Shown here piece after piece: positions 27,893-37,275 of a DNA stretch of 64,000 nt (its first letter is position 1; the number at the start of each line of letters is the position of its first letter). A model generated the notes under the pieces. That model saw only the letters and a program-made list of their open reading frames with translations. It ran no database searches and was not told the origin of the DNA. The position numbers and the translations under genes are program-made. This stretch comes from Selenomonadaceae bacterium (lineage in GTDB: Bacteria > Bacillota > Negativicutes > Selenomonadales > Selenomonadaceae), in assembly GCA_017470715.1 (NCBI GenBank), contig JAFUYE010000148.1, positions 28,609 through 92,608 of the forward strand, written 5' to 3'.

Positions 27893-30259
27893 ATGATTGA
27901 AATTTTCGATGGCGCAATGGGCACCATGTTGCAGGCGGGCGGCTTAAAGGCGGGCGCGTGTCCCGAATTGATGAACGTCGACGCTCCCGAAGTCGTGAAA
28001 AAAATTCACCGTGCCTATATTGATGCCGGCTCTACGATTGTCGAAACGAATACTTTCGGCGCGTCGCGAATCAAACTTGCTCATTACGGGCTTGCCGACC
28101 GTGTTCGCGAATTAAATTTCGCCGCCGTGAAAATCGCGAAGTCTGCGGGCAACGTGAAAGTCGCAGGTTCAATCGGTCCGACGGGAAAATTTATTTCGCC
28201 GCTCGGTGATTTGGAATTCGACGACGCCTATGAAATTTTTCGCGAACAAGCCGAAGCACTTGCCGAAGCGGGCGCGGATTTTCTGATTATCGAAACGTGC
28301 ATTGACATTCAGGAGATGCGTGCGGCACTGGTCGCGGCGAAGGACGCTTGCAATTTGCCCGTGATTTGTCAGCTCAGCTACAGCGAAGACGGACGAACTG
28401 TTACGGGCACCGACCCGCAATCCGCAGCCGTGATTTTGGAAGCAATGGGCGCGTCGATTATCGGCGTGAACTGTTCGCTCGGTCCGGAACAACTTGTGCC
28501 CGTCGTGAAAATTTTGGCGGAAAATTGTCGCGTGCCCGTCAGTGTTCAGCCGAACGCGGGAATGCCTTACCTTGAGGACGGCAAGACGAAATTTCCGATG
28601 AACGCAAAAACTTTCGGCAGTTGGGGAGCCAAACTCGTCGAAGCGGGCGCGACTTACCTCGGCGGTTGTTGCGGCACCACGCCCGAACATATCCGCGAAC
28701 TTGCAAGCGTCGTGAAAAATCTTGAGCCCGTCGAAAGAAATTTTACACGCAAGCTGATGTTGGCAAGCCGTTCAAAAACCGTCGTCGTCGACAAAAATTC
28801 AACCACATTGATTGGCGAACGAATCAACCCCACGGGCAGAAAAAAACTTGCCGCAGAAATTCGCGAAGGTTCGTTGCTCGGCGTCAAACGCGACGCGATT
28901 AATCAAGTCAAGTCCGGCGCGCAGATTTTGGATGTCAACATGGGTGTCGGCGGAATCAATCAACCCGAAATGATGGCGCGTGCCGTTCGCGAAATTGCGC
29001 AAATTGTTGATGTGCCGCTTGCGATTGACACGGGCGACGCTCAGGCACTTGAAGCCGGTTTGAAAAATTTCCCCGGTCGTGCGCTGATAAATTCCGTCAG
29101 CTTTGAGCCGGAACGTCTGGAAAAATTTTTGCCGCTTGCGAAACGTTACGGCGCGGCGATTTTGGTTTTGCCGATAACCGAACACGGCGTTCCGAAAACT
29201 GCCGACGAAAGATTTTCCGTTGCGAAAAAAATTATCGACGTTGCGAAGTCTCACGGGCTTGACGACGGAGATTTTTTGCTTGATGCGCTTGTCATGACGA
29301 TTTCCGCCGACAAAGACGCCTGCCGCGAAGTTTTGCGCACGCTGAAACTTTACGGCGAATTGAATTTGCCGACGACAATGGGCTTGAGCAACATTTCATT
29401 CGGACTGCCGAATCGCCCGTTGATTAACTCGACGTTTTTCGCAATGTGTTTGGCAAACGGTTTGGACGCGCCGATTATGAATCCTTACGACGAAATGATG
29501 TCGAACGCGCTCAAAGCCGCCGCCGCGTTGCTCGGTCACGACCCGAACGGTTTACGGTTCAGCAAACTCGGACAGCTCAGCGGTTCATTGACGTTCGTCG
29601 ACAATTCCGCGTCGAAAAAAAAATCGCCCGTCGACACGTTGAGCGCGATTAAATCTGCCGTCGTCGAAGGCGACAAGGATGAAGTGCCCGCGCTGATTCG
29701 CAAGGCCGTCGACGAAAATTTTTCTGCCGACGAAATTACCGAACGCGCTTTAACCGCCGCAATGAATTCGCTCGGTGAAGACTTCGGAGCCGGAAGAATT
29801 TTTCTGCCGCAAGTTCTGTTGTCCGCCGAAACTATGAAACTTGCATTCGACGAACTGAAAAAAAATTTCCCCGCGCAGGAAACTTCGACGCAGGGAACGT
29901 TCGTTATCGCAACCGTCAAAGGCGACGTTCACGACCTCGGAAAAAATATTGTCGGTGCGCTCGTGTCGAACAGCGGCTTTAAACTTGTCGACCTCGGCAA
30001 GGACGTTGATTCGACGGAAATTGTTCGTGCGGCGATTGAACACGACGCGGACATTGTCGGCTTGTGCGCGCTGATGACGACGACGATGATTCAAATCGAC
30101 AAGGTTATCGCCGAACTCAAAGCGGCAGGCTCAACAGCTAAAGTTATGGTTGGCGGTGCGGCTTTGACGCAAGAATACGCCGATTCTGCGGGTGCTGACG
30201 CCTATGCCCGTGACGGTGTGGAGGCCGTGCGTTTGGCGAAAAATTTGGTCGCGAAATAA
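27893..30259 (+). CDS. metH: Cobalamin-dependent methionine synthase, short form without reactivation domain
   Basis: This 788-residue protein has three modules. The N-terminal homocysteine methyltransferase domain has zinc ligands in VNCSLG and GGCCGTTPEH. The central pterin-binding domain begins at LIGERINPTGRKKL. The C-terminal B12 cap and Rossmann domains have the corrinoid-ligand motif DVHDLGKNIV. The SAM-binding reactivation domain of E. coli MetH (1227 residues) is absent, as in several anaerobes where a separate protein may do this job. GGAGG lies seven bases before ATG 27893; the TTG three bases earlier is less favoured. It appears to be monocistronic with a terminator. Confidence 0.92.
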   Translation: MIEIFDGAMGTMLQAGGLKAGACPELMNVDAPEVVKKIHRAYIDAGSTIVETNTFGASRIKLAHYGLADRVRELNFAAVKIAKSAGNVKVAGSIGPTGKFISPLGDLEFDDAYEIFREQAEALAEAGADFLIIETCIDIQEMRAALVAAKDACNLPVICQLSYSEDGRTVTGTDPQSAAVILEAMGASIIGVNCSLGPEQLVPVVKILAENCRVPVSVQPNAGMPYLEDGKTKFPMNAKTFGSWGAKLVEAGATYLGGCCGTTPEHIRELASVVKNLEPVERNFTRKLMLASRSKTVVVDKNSTTLIGERINPTGRKKLAAEIREGSLLGVKRDAINQVKSGAQILDVNMGVGGINQPEMMARAVREIAQIVDVPLAIDTGDAQALEAGLKNFPGRALINSVSFEPERLEKFLPLAKRYGAAILVLPITEHGVPKTADERFSVAKKIIDVAKSHGLDDGDFLLDALVMTISADKDACREVLRTLKLYGELNLPTTMGLSNISFGLPNRPLINSTFFAMCLANGLDAPIMNPYDEMMSNALKAAAALLGHDPNGLRFSKLGQLSGSLTFVDNSASKKKSPVDTLSAIKSAVVEGDKDEVPALIRKAVDENFSADEITERALTAAMNSLGEDFGAGRIFLPQVLLSAETMKLAFDELKKNFPAQETSTQGTFVIATVKGDVHDLGKNIVGALVSNSGFKLVDLGKDVDSTEIVRAAIEHDADIVGLCALMTTTMIQIDKVIAELKAAGSTAKVMVGGAALTQEYADSAGADAYARDGVEAVRLAKNLVAK

Positions 30260-30280
30260 ATTTCTGTAACAAAAAAATAT

Positions 30281-30310
30281 CGCTCGTCGAAAAATCGGCG
30301 GGCGATTTTA
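30281..30310 (+). terminator. Terminator after metH
   Basis: CGCTCGTCGA pairs with TCGGCGGGCG, then TTTTA. The stem is nearly identical to the terminator at 26060-26090. It may also serve the convergent sbcC. Confidence 0.7.
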
Positions 30311-30329
30311 AATTTCAGCGGCAGTTAAT

Positions 30330-32948
30330 TCAGCGTGAAATAAATTTTGCGGTTGAGCCGTTTTTGATTTTGGTAACTTCAAGGCGAACGGGCAAATTAT
30401 CTTTCAGCGATTCGACGTGCGAAATAATTCCGACCAATCGCCCGCCGCTTTGCTCCGTGATTGTTGAAATTGCAAAATTCAGCGCGTCATTGTCGAGCGA
30501 GCCGAAACCTTCGTCGATAAAAATCGTGTCCAGTTGAATTCCGCCGACTTTGTTGCGAACGACGGCCGCAAGTCCCAATGCAAGCGACAACGACGCCAAG
30601 AAACTTTCGCCGCCCGACAAAGTTTCGACAGCACGCGTTTTGCCGGTGTATTCGTCCAAAATTTCCAAGTTCAAGCCCGCAGATTGCGCTTTCGTCTTGC
30701 CGGCGTCCTTCATTTGGAACGCGTAACGCCCGTCGCTCATCTTGCGCAGGCGGTTATTGGCTTCGATAACGACATCATTGAACATTGTCGACAAAAAGTA
30801 GCGTTGGAACGAAATTTTCAGTTCGGATTCGCCCTTGCCGGTCGCGTTCGCCACGTCGGAAAGTCTGCGCCACATGTCGGCAATTTTTTGTTGAGCGTCG
30901 AGTTTTTTTGTAACTTCGTCGAGTTCGGCGGAAAAATTTTTCAACGTGTCGAGTTGAGTTTCAAGTTTCGCACGTTCGTCACGCGCCGCAGTTAAATTTT
31001 CGTCCGAAATGTTCGCCGCACGATAAAGTTCGTCAATGTCGGGCAGAGTTTTGCCTTTAAGTTCGGCGTTAAGCGCGTCGAAATTTTTTTGCACGGTTTT
31101 AAATGTCGCGTCGCATTCGGAATGATTTTTCGTCGCGTCGTTGAAATTTTTCTGCGCGGATTTCCATGCGTTTTCAAGTGTCGTCAATTCGTTTTGCGCC
31201 GCGTGCAAGTCCGCGTTGAGTTTTTCGCGATTCGTCAAATAATTTTCGGGGATTTGTTGACGCAAGCCGGAAATTTCGCCTTCAAGTTTGGCAACGGCAT
31301 TTGCCGCAGAATTTTTTTCCTGTTCGGCAGATTTCAACGCGGTTTTGTTATCTTCGATAAATTTTTCGCCCTTGTCGATATTGGCTTGACAAGTTTTGAG
31401 CGCGTCGGATTTTTCTTGCGCGTCGGCACAAATTTTTTCCGCAGTCGGCACGTCGGGCACGCCGTCAAATTCCGGCAAACGATTTTTTTGCGTCGAAAGT
31501 TTTGCTTCCGTGCCCGCGACGGTTTGTTTATGGCGGTATCTGTCTTTGTCGCAACGGTCAAGATTTTCTTGCGCCGTGTTGAGTTCGGCAACCGTCGGAA
31601 TTGCTTCGGCGATAATTTTCGGATGTTCACGCGAGCCGCACACGGGGCAAGGTTCGCCGTCGACCAATTTCGTCGCCAAATGTGCCGCGCTGTGAACAAT
31701 TTGCAGACGGTTCAATTCAATCTGCGCGGACTTGAATTTTTCTTCGACAATCGCAAGTTTTTCGCGTTCCATCGTCAAGGTTTTTTCCAGTTGCGAAATG
31801 TTCCGCTGAAGATTTTCGAGTTCCCGTGCGCGTTTCAAAAGTTGTTTCGCCCGTTCAAAATCAACGTCCGCGCCTGCAAGTTTTTCGCGTTCGGCTTTGC
31901 GCTGAATCAATCGTGCTTCGTAAGGTTTTATTTTCGCTTCGCAGGCGTCAAAAGTTTTCGTCGCCGCCGCAAGTTTTTCGCGTTCGATTTCCAATGTCGA
32001 TTCACGTTTTTTCAAGTCGGCGAGCGTCTTGGAAAAAATTTTCAACTCCTGAACTGTGCGATCAAGTTCTTTACGGCGGGATTCTTCACCTTCGCGCAGT
32101 TGATATTCCGCTTGAGCCGTCTTGAGTTGTTCGCCCGCGTCGAAAAGAAATCTTTTTGCTTCGGTAAGCGTTTTCGTCAATTCGCGCAGATTTTTAAACT
32201 TGTCGGACAAAGTTTTTCCGTCGGACAAATTTTTTTGCGCGGCGTCGAAAATATTTTTGAGTTCGTTGACTTTGGTTTGAGCTTTCGACAGTTGCGCCGT
32301 GATTTCGTCCAAATTCGCGCCTTTGGTCTGTTCGCTCAAAGTTTCCTGCCGAGTTTTAAGTTTTTCGGCTTCGTCGGCGGAAGTCTTGAATTTTTCGCGA
32401 AGAGTGTCCTCAATTTTTTTGTAAGGTTCGCTGTCGAACAGGACGTTCAAAACCGCTTGGCGTTCGTCGGCGTTCGCGGACAAAAATTCGGCGAATTTTC
32501 CTTGCGGCAACATGACAACCTGCCGAAATTGATCCGAATTGAATCCGATAAGTTCCGTGATTTTGCTTTTGATTTCGCGGTCTTTCGTCAAAATTTTGCC
32601 GTCATACGCAAGTTCCTGTTTGGATTGAAATTTTTCTTTGCGATTGGGATTGTAATTGATTTCGCGGTAAGCCGTAAAAATTTTTTCGCCGAGCTTGAAA
32701 GTGAATTCGACTTCGGTGGCAACGTTGTCCGCCGCGCTCAACGAACGCATCATCTTGCCATCACGTGCCTTGCCGGAAGTTTCGCCGTACAACGCATAAC
32801 AAATCGCGTCGAGAATCGTGGTTTTGCCCGCGCCGGTGTCGCCGTGAATCAGAAAAATTTTTTCGTCGCCCAAGCCGCGTTCAAAATCCAAAGTGACCGG
32901 TTCGACATATGCTCCAAACGCTTGCATTTTTAATTGTATCGGTTTCAT
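30330..32948 (-). CDS. sbcC: Exonuclease SbcCD subunit C (SMC-like ATPase)
   Basis: SbcC, the bacterial Rad50 homologue, forms with SbcD a nuclease that cuts hairpins and protein-blocked DNA ends. The 872-residue protein has Walker A GDTGAGKTT near residue 36, long coiled coils, the zinc hook CPVCG near residue 435, the ABC signature LSGGESFLASLSLALGLA and Walker B DTIFIDEGFGSLD at the C-terminus. It follows sbcD by four bases. A 614-codon frame on the opposite strand is an antisense artefact. Confidence 0.96.
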   Translation of the reverse strand: MKPIQLKMQAFGAYVEPVTLDFERGLGDEKIFLIHGDTGAGKTTILDAICYALYGETSGKARDGKMMRSLSAADNVATEVEFTFKLGEKIFTAYREINYNPNRKEKFQSKQELAYDGKILTKDREIKSKITELIGFNSDQFRQVVMLPQGKFAEFLSANADERQAVLNVLFDSEPYKKIEDTLREKFKTSADEAEKLKTRQETLSEQTKGANLDEITAQLSKAQTKVNELKNIFDAAQKNLSDGKTLSDKFKNLRELTKTLTEAKRFLFDAGEQLKTAQAEYQLREGEESRRKELDRTVQELKIFSKTLADLKKRESTLEIEREKLAAATKTFDACEAKIKPYEARLIQRKAEREKLAGADVDFERAKQLLKRARELENLQRNISQLEKTLTMEREKLAIVEEKFKSAQIELNRLQIVHSAAHLATKLVDGEPCPVCGSREHPKIIAEAIPTVAELNTAQENLDRCDKDRYRHKQTVAGTEAKLSTQKNRLPEFDGVPDVPTAEKICADAQEKSDALKTCQANIDKGEKFIEDNKTALKSAEQEKNSAANAVAKLEGEISGLRQQIPENYLTNREKLNADLHAAQNELTTLENAWKSAQKNFNDATKNHSECDATFKTVQKNFDALNAELKGKTLPDIDELYRAANISDENLTAARDERAKLETQLDTLKNFSAELDEVTKKLDAQQKIADMWRRLSDVANATGKGESELKISFQRYFLSTMFNDVVIEANNRLRKMSDGRYAFQMKDAGKTKAQSAGLNLEILDEYTGKTRAVETLSGGESFLASLSLALGLAAVVRNKVGGIQLDTIFIDEGFGSLDNDALNFAISTITEQSGGRLVGIISHVESLKDNLPVRLEVTKIKNGSTAKFISR

Positions 32949-32952
32949 GGCG

Positions 32953-34065
32953 TCAACCTCCGCAAATTTCTTTCATGGCGGCGCGTTCGTCGTCCGTCAA
33001 CTGTCGTTTCGTCATGTCCGCAAAAAAATCCGCGAATTGCTCAAAAATCGTCGCGTCCTTGCGAAATTGTCTGTTAATCGTCGTCGCGACAAAATCTTTC
33101 GGGCGAGCCTGATTTTTTGCCGCCATTAAATTCGGAAAAACTTCGCGTAATTTTTGAGCCGCGTCGTAAACAAATTTTTCGTTCGTCAACGTGACGTAAG
33201 CATAATCTTCGCATTTCGGTTGCGACAAAAATTTTTCCAACGTTCCGTTGACCGAAATTAAATCGCGGCGCGGGCTGAGCGGGAAATTTTTCGCGTCAAT
33301 CAAACCGTTTTCGCCAAACTCGACAATCGTTACGCCTTTTTCGTGCGAAGATTCTTTTTCGGAATATTTGAGCGGCGAACCGCTGTAAAAAACGTTTTCG
33401 GAAATTTTTTGTTGACGGTGCAGGTGACCGAGCGCGACATAATCATAGCCCGAAAAATTTTCCGCGTTGACTTTGCCCGCCGTGCCGACGAATTTTCGTT
33501 CGCTGTCGGATTCTTCGCCGCCGTTGATGAAAACATGAGCAACCGCGACGCTCCGCACGCCCGCAGGAATTTGTTGACGCGCCTTGTCGATATAAAATTT
33601 ATTTGCCGCGTCGAAAGTCATGCGTTCGCTGTCCGCGTCGAAAAATTTTGCGCGAATTTCGCCCGGCTCAAAGTAAGGTATCAGCGAAAAATAAATCTTG
33701 CCGAATTCGTCTTCAAGCGCAATGGTTTTCGGCTCAAAAGCGGTTTTGGCGGTGATGAAAAATTTTTTGTTCGCGAAAAGTCTGCTGCCGAAATTCAAAC
33801 GCGCCGCGCTGTCGTGATTTCCCGCGATACACAGCACGGGCAATTTTTTTTCGGTGAGCTTGAATAAAATTTCGTCGAACAGCTCAACGGCGTCGCTTGA
33901 CGGGTCGGCGCGGTCGTAAATGTCGCCCGCAATAATCACCGCGTCGATTTTTTCGTCGTCGACAACGTCAAGAATTTTGTCGAGAATAAATTTTTGGTCG
34001 TCGATAAAAGAATTGCCCATCAAGGATTTTCCGAGGTGCCAATCCGCCGTGTGTAGCAGTCTCAT
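32953..34065 (-). CDS. sbcD: Exonuclease SbcCD subunit D (metallophosphoesterase)
   Basis: This is the catalytic Mre11-like partner of SbcC. The phosphoesterase motifs are in order: DWHLGK (residues 8-13), GDIYDR near residue 47, GNHDS near residue 82, and the histidine motifs AHVFING and GHLHRQQ further on. The 370-residue length is normal. The ATG follows GGAGGCGATTTTT. It is the third gene of the sigma-helicase-sbcDC transcription unit on the minus strand. Confidence 0.96.
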   Translation of the reverse strand: MRLLHTADWHLGKSLMGNSFIDDQKFILDKILDVVDDEKIDAVIIAGDIYDRADPSSDAVELFDEILFKLTEKKLPVLCIAGNHDSAARLNFGSRLFANKKFFITAKTAFEPKTIALEDEFGKIYFSLIPYFEPGEIRAKFFDADSERMTFDAANKFYIDKARQQIPAGVRSVAVAHVFINGGEESDSERKFVGTAGKVNAENFSGYDYVALGHLHRQQKISENVFYSGSPLKYSEKESSHEKGVTIVEFGENGLIDAKNFPLSPRRDLISVNGTLEKFLSQPKCEDYAYVTLTNEKFVYDAAQKLREVFPNLMAAKNQARPKDFVATTINRQFRKDATIFEQFADFFADMTKRQLTDDERAAMKEICGG

Positions 34066-34089
34066 AAAAATCGCCTCCGTGAAAAAATT

Positions 34090-37000
34090 TTATCGCAAAG
34101 TGTCGACGTCCGCTTTGACTTCGTCGGGAATGTTGCCGAGAAAATAATCTTCCAGCAAATTCCAAATTGCAGCGTTGTCGAAGTCGCTTTCGTAAATATA
34201 GGTGAGCATCGCAACGGAAATTTTGTGCCGCAACGCAACCGCGCTCAAAATTCTGTTCGAGTAACGGCTACCGTCGTCGAGAATATTTTTCAAGTTTTTT
34301 ATCTGGTTTATGTGGATGTAAAGCTGACTGTTCGCGCCGCCCGTCATTTTGAAATTCAGCACGCCCAACGCCTCAAGAATGCCGAGCACGGTGGAAATTT
34401 CCTTCGCCGCGTTGCCCGCCGTGTTCGTGATGTAAAGTAAATCGTCCCGCGTTTCGTCGACAATTTCAGCGAAAATTTTTTCGACCCATGCAAAATAAAA
34501 TCTTATCGCCGTGTTGAAGAGGTAGCGCGTTTTGCCGTTCGGAAAAATTTTTTCGGCGAAAAGTGCTTTCGTACTGCGACTGAAATTTTTTCGGTAAGAA
34601 ATAATCGACGCGATTAAAACTTCGCAGATGTTGCGCGCACGGTATTTGGAAATTTTTTCGTCGGCAAATTCCGCGCTCAAATCTTCGACGGAAATATATT
34701 TCATCGCGTTGACCGAACGATTAATCGCCGCTTTGAACTTGCCGAACAAATTCCCGAAAATTGCGCGGAAATCGGTTGCAAAGTCAATCGCGACACATAA
34801 TGCAGGCTCAAGCCGAAATTTTTTGTTGAAAGTCAATTCGTCGCTTCTGGAGTACAGTTGGTATTTGAATTGCGGAAAAGATTTTTCGCGGGAAAATTTT
34901 TTCTCCCATATCGCCTGAAGATTTACGCGGCAAACGTGCTTGTCGGGCTCAATTTCCGTGAAACAATTTCCGAATTCGTCACGCAGATTTTTTTGCGTCA
35001 AAGGATTTATCACGAAGAAACCGACGGCAAAAAGCGGAATCGGTCGCACGGTCAGCGGCGAAAAACCAAATCGCGCCTCGAAATCTTTTTGGATAATCAA
35101 CAGCGCGGTTTTAACTTTATTGACGGCGGTCGCTTCGTCCGCGTACCTGTCGAAAATATACGTAAAATTTTCAGCGTCAAGCAAAAGGTTGCTTTTCTGC
35201 TTGAATCGCCACAGCTCATAAATTTTCTTGATGACGGCAATCAGCTGATATTTTTTTATCGCCGAAAGTCCGTGCAGACGTTTGATGTATTTGAAATCGC
35301 TTTTGTCGTAATGGTAACGCGCTTCGCCGCGCAGATCTTTTCGACGAGCAGCACGCCCCAACTCCTGAACGTAATCGCAAACATTTCCGGTCGGCGCGAA
35401 GTGAATTACAATTTCGATGTCGTTTATGTCAATGCCCATGCCGAAAGCTTTTGTCGCCAACATAACGGGCTTGTCGCCGCCGAAAAAATTTTCGTAGTTC
35501 TCGCGTTTGTCGTCCCTGTTCATCTGCCCGTGATAAACCGCAACGCCAAAAAATTCGTCGTCGTTTTGCAGACGCATTTTCGCCTTTTCGATAAGCTGAA
35601 CTTCGGGGAAATAAATCAAAGTTTTTTTCCGCGTGAGATTGGCGCGTTTGACTGCCTGAACTATGTCCGTGTATTTGGGCAACCGAAATTCCGCACGTTC
35701 GCCGCTCTCGAACGGAGTTTTGTCGATTTTAATTTCGATGTCGTCGCGCTTGACGAATCCCAGATAAGTTATCGGGTCAAGCAGGTGCAGACTGTTAATC
35801 GTGTCGTCGTACATGTCCTCGACGCCGTGATAAATCGCCGTCGCCGTGAACGTCGCGATAACAAACGAATGATTTTTGCGTTCGCGCTGAGTTTTGCGCA
35901 ACTTGCGGATGTGGTCGCCCAAATACCAATAGTCGGGACGAAATTGCTTGCCCCAGGTCGTGACAATGTGCGCCTCGTCGATTATCACCGCGCCGACGGT
36001 TCTGTCGCCGATAATTTGTTCAAGGTCGCTGCGTGCCAAAAGCGTTTCGGGCGAAAGATAAAGTATGTTGCATTCGCCCGACGAAACTTTTTCGACGATG
36101 GCATCTTTGATTATCGGCGAAATGTCCGAGTTAATCGTTGCGGCTTGCCGATAATTTTTCAGCTCAAGATTTTTTACTTGGTCGTTCATCAGCCCGATAA
36201 GCGGCGAAATTACAATCGTCAGCAGTTTATATTTTTCGGCAAGGTAAATCGCGGGAATTTGGAAAATGACGGATTTGCCCGCGCCGGTCGGTGCCGTGAC
36301 GAAAATATCGCGAAAATTTTTGCCGTCCATGCAAAGTTCGACTTGCCCGACAATGTCCGAAATAATTTGCTCCTGCGAAACGGCGAACGTATTTTTTATG
36401 CCCGCGTTCAATTTTTGCAGGTCATAGACGCGAAAATTTCTGAATGTGTCGTAGCCCCAATGCCGTTTTAAAATTTTCGTGTAAGCGTCGCGGTGTTCAA
36501 AACCCAGACTGAATTTTTCGGGACGCACGCGGAAAATTTTCGTTTGCGCCGGAAAATAAGCGGCAATAATTTTCAAACGCGCTTCAAGTTTCGCCTTGTC
36601 GCCCGTATAGTTTTGCGTTCGCACAAAAATTTTTTTCGGCGTCGCGGCAGTCATTTCCCGAACGAAATTTACAAAGTCCGTTTCTTCCTGCAGGTCGAAA
36701 AAAATCTGCGCGTCGTCCGAATCGATTTCCGAAATATTTTCGTCGACGGGCGCGAACAAATTCAAAACTTTGACTTTCGGGTTGCTCAAAATTTCTTCGT
36801 CGTTGTAGACGCCGACAAGATAATTTCCGCACGACTTCAGCCCGACGAAAATTTCAACGAGTTTGGCAACCGTTCCGAGATTTTCCGTTTCGGGTTCGGC
36901 AACCGCGTTTTCGGGTTCCGTGAAATGTTCGAGCAAAATTTTTTCCGTCGCGTCGCCGAATGTCGCATCAATCGGATATTGTTCGATAAAAATGTTGTTG

Positions 37001-37263
37001 TTGACGACGTAAACCGAATCGTATTGCGCGAAAATGAACGCACCGAGCAAAAGAAATTCTTCGTAAGTAAAAAATTTACGCCCGCCGTTCACGAGCGCAG
37101 AAAAATATTCGAGCGGATTTTCTTTGGCAGAATCCAAATCTTGCGGAAAATTTTCGTCGACAAAATTCAACGGCAAACCTTTCAAGACCGTCGCAACTTT
37201 TTGTTCGGGCGGAATTTTTGCGAGTTGTCCGCGCAGTCGTGTCAAAATTATTTCGTTCGCCAA
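34090..37263 (-). CDS. Large RecQ-like superfamily 2 DNA helicase with unknown N-terminal domain
   Basis: The protein has about 1057 residues. The SF2 core starts after about 310 residues: Walker A TAPTGAGKS (about 327-335), SPLIGLMNDQ, DEAH near residue 430, ATFTATA, and the RecQ-like motif VI QELGRAARRKDLRG. The first 300 residues and the C-terminal 350 match nothing I recognise; the N-terminal region is acidic and may be a protein- or DNA-binding module. A GTG at 37272 overlaps the SD GAGGAG, so the TTG at 37263, eight bases downstream, is preferred. It is flanked by a sigma factor gene and sbcDC, suggesting a role in DNA repair or foreign-DNA processing. Confidence 0.82.
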   Translation of the reverse strand: MANEIILTRLRGQLAKIPPEQKVATVLKGLPLNFVDENFPQDLDSAKENPLEYFSALVNGGRKFFTYEEFLLLGAFIFAQYDSVYVVNNNIFIEQYPIDATFGDATEKILLEHFTEPENAVAEPETENLGTVAKLVEIFVGLKSCGNYLVGVYNDEEILSNPKVKVLNLFAPVDENISEIDSDDAQIFFDLQEETDFVNFVREMTAATPKKIFVRTQNYTGDKAKLEARLKIIAAYFPAQTKIFRVRPEKFSLGFEHRDAYTKILKRHWGYDTFRNFRVYDLQKLNAGIKNTFAVSQEQIISDIVGQVELCMDGKNFRDIFVTAPTGAGKSVIFQIPAIYLAEKYKLLTIVISPLIGLMNDQVKNLELKNYRQAATINSDISPIIKDAIVEKVSSGECNILYLSPETLLARSDLEQIIGDRTVGAVIIDEAHIVTTWGKQFRPDYWYLGDHIRKLRKTQRERKNHSFVIATFTATAIYHGVEDMYDDTINSLHLLDPITYLGFVKRDDIEIKIDKTPFESGERAEFRLPKYTDIVQAVKRANLTRKKTLIYFPEVQLIEKAKMRLQNDDEFFGVAVYHGQMNRDDKRENYENFFGGDKPVMLATKAFGMGIDINDIEIVIHFAPTGNVCDYVQELGRAARRKDLRGEARYHYDKSDFKYIKRLHGLSAIKKYQLIAVIKKIYELWRFKQKSNLLLDAENFTYIFDRYADEATAVNKVKTALLIIQKDFEARFGFSPLTVRPIPLFAVGFFVINPLTQKNLRDEFGNCFTEIEPDKHVCRVNLQAIWEKKFSREKSFPQFKYQLYSRSDELTFNKKFRLEPALCVAIDFATDFRAIFGNLFGKFKAAINRSVNAMKYISVEDLSAEFADEKISKYRARNICEVLIASIISYRKNFSRSTKALFAEKIFPNGKTRYLFNTAIRFYFAWVEKIFAEIVDETRDDLLYITNTAGNAAKEISTVLGILEALGVLNFKMTGGANSQLYIHINQIKNLKNILDDGSRYSNRILSAVALRHKISVAMLTYIYESDFDNAAIWNLLEDYFLGNIPDEVKADVDTLR

Positions 37264-37275
37264 AATTTTCACTCC

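Noticed and set aside
31089..32933. 614-codon open frame on the plus strand
   Set aside because: It is the exact antisense of sbcC. Coding strands here use few TTA, CTA and TCA codons, so the opposite frame lacks stops. The translation is low-complexity and has no RBS.
34858..36471. 537-codon open frame on the plus strand
   Set aside because: Antisense to the helicase gene, for the same codon-bias reason; the helicase motifs on the other strand are unambiguous.
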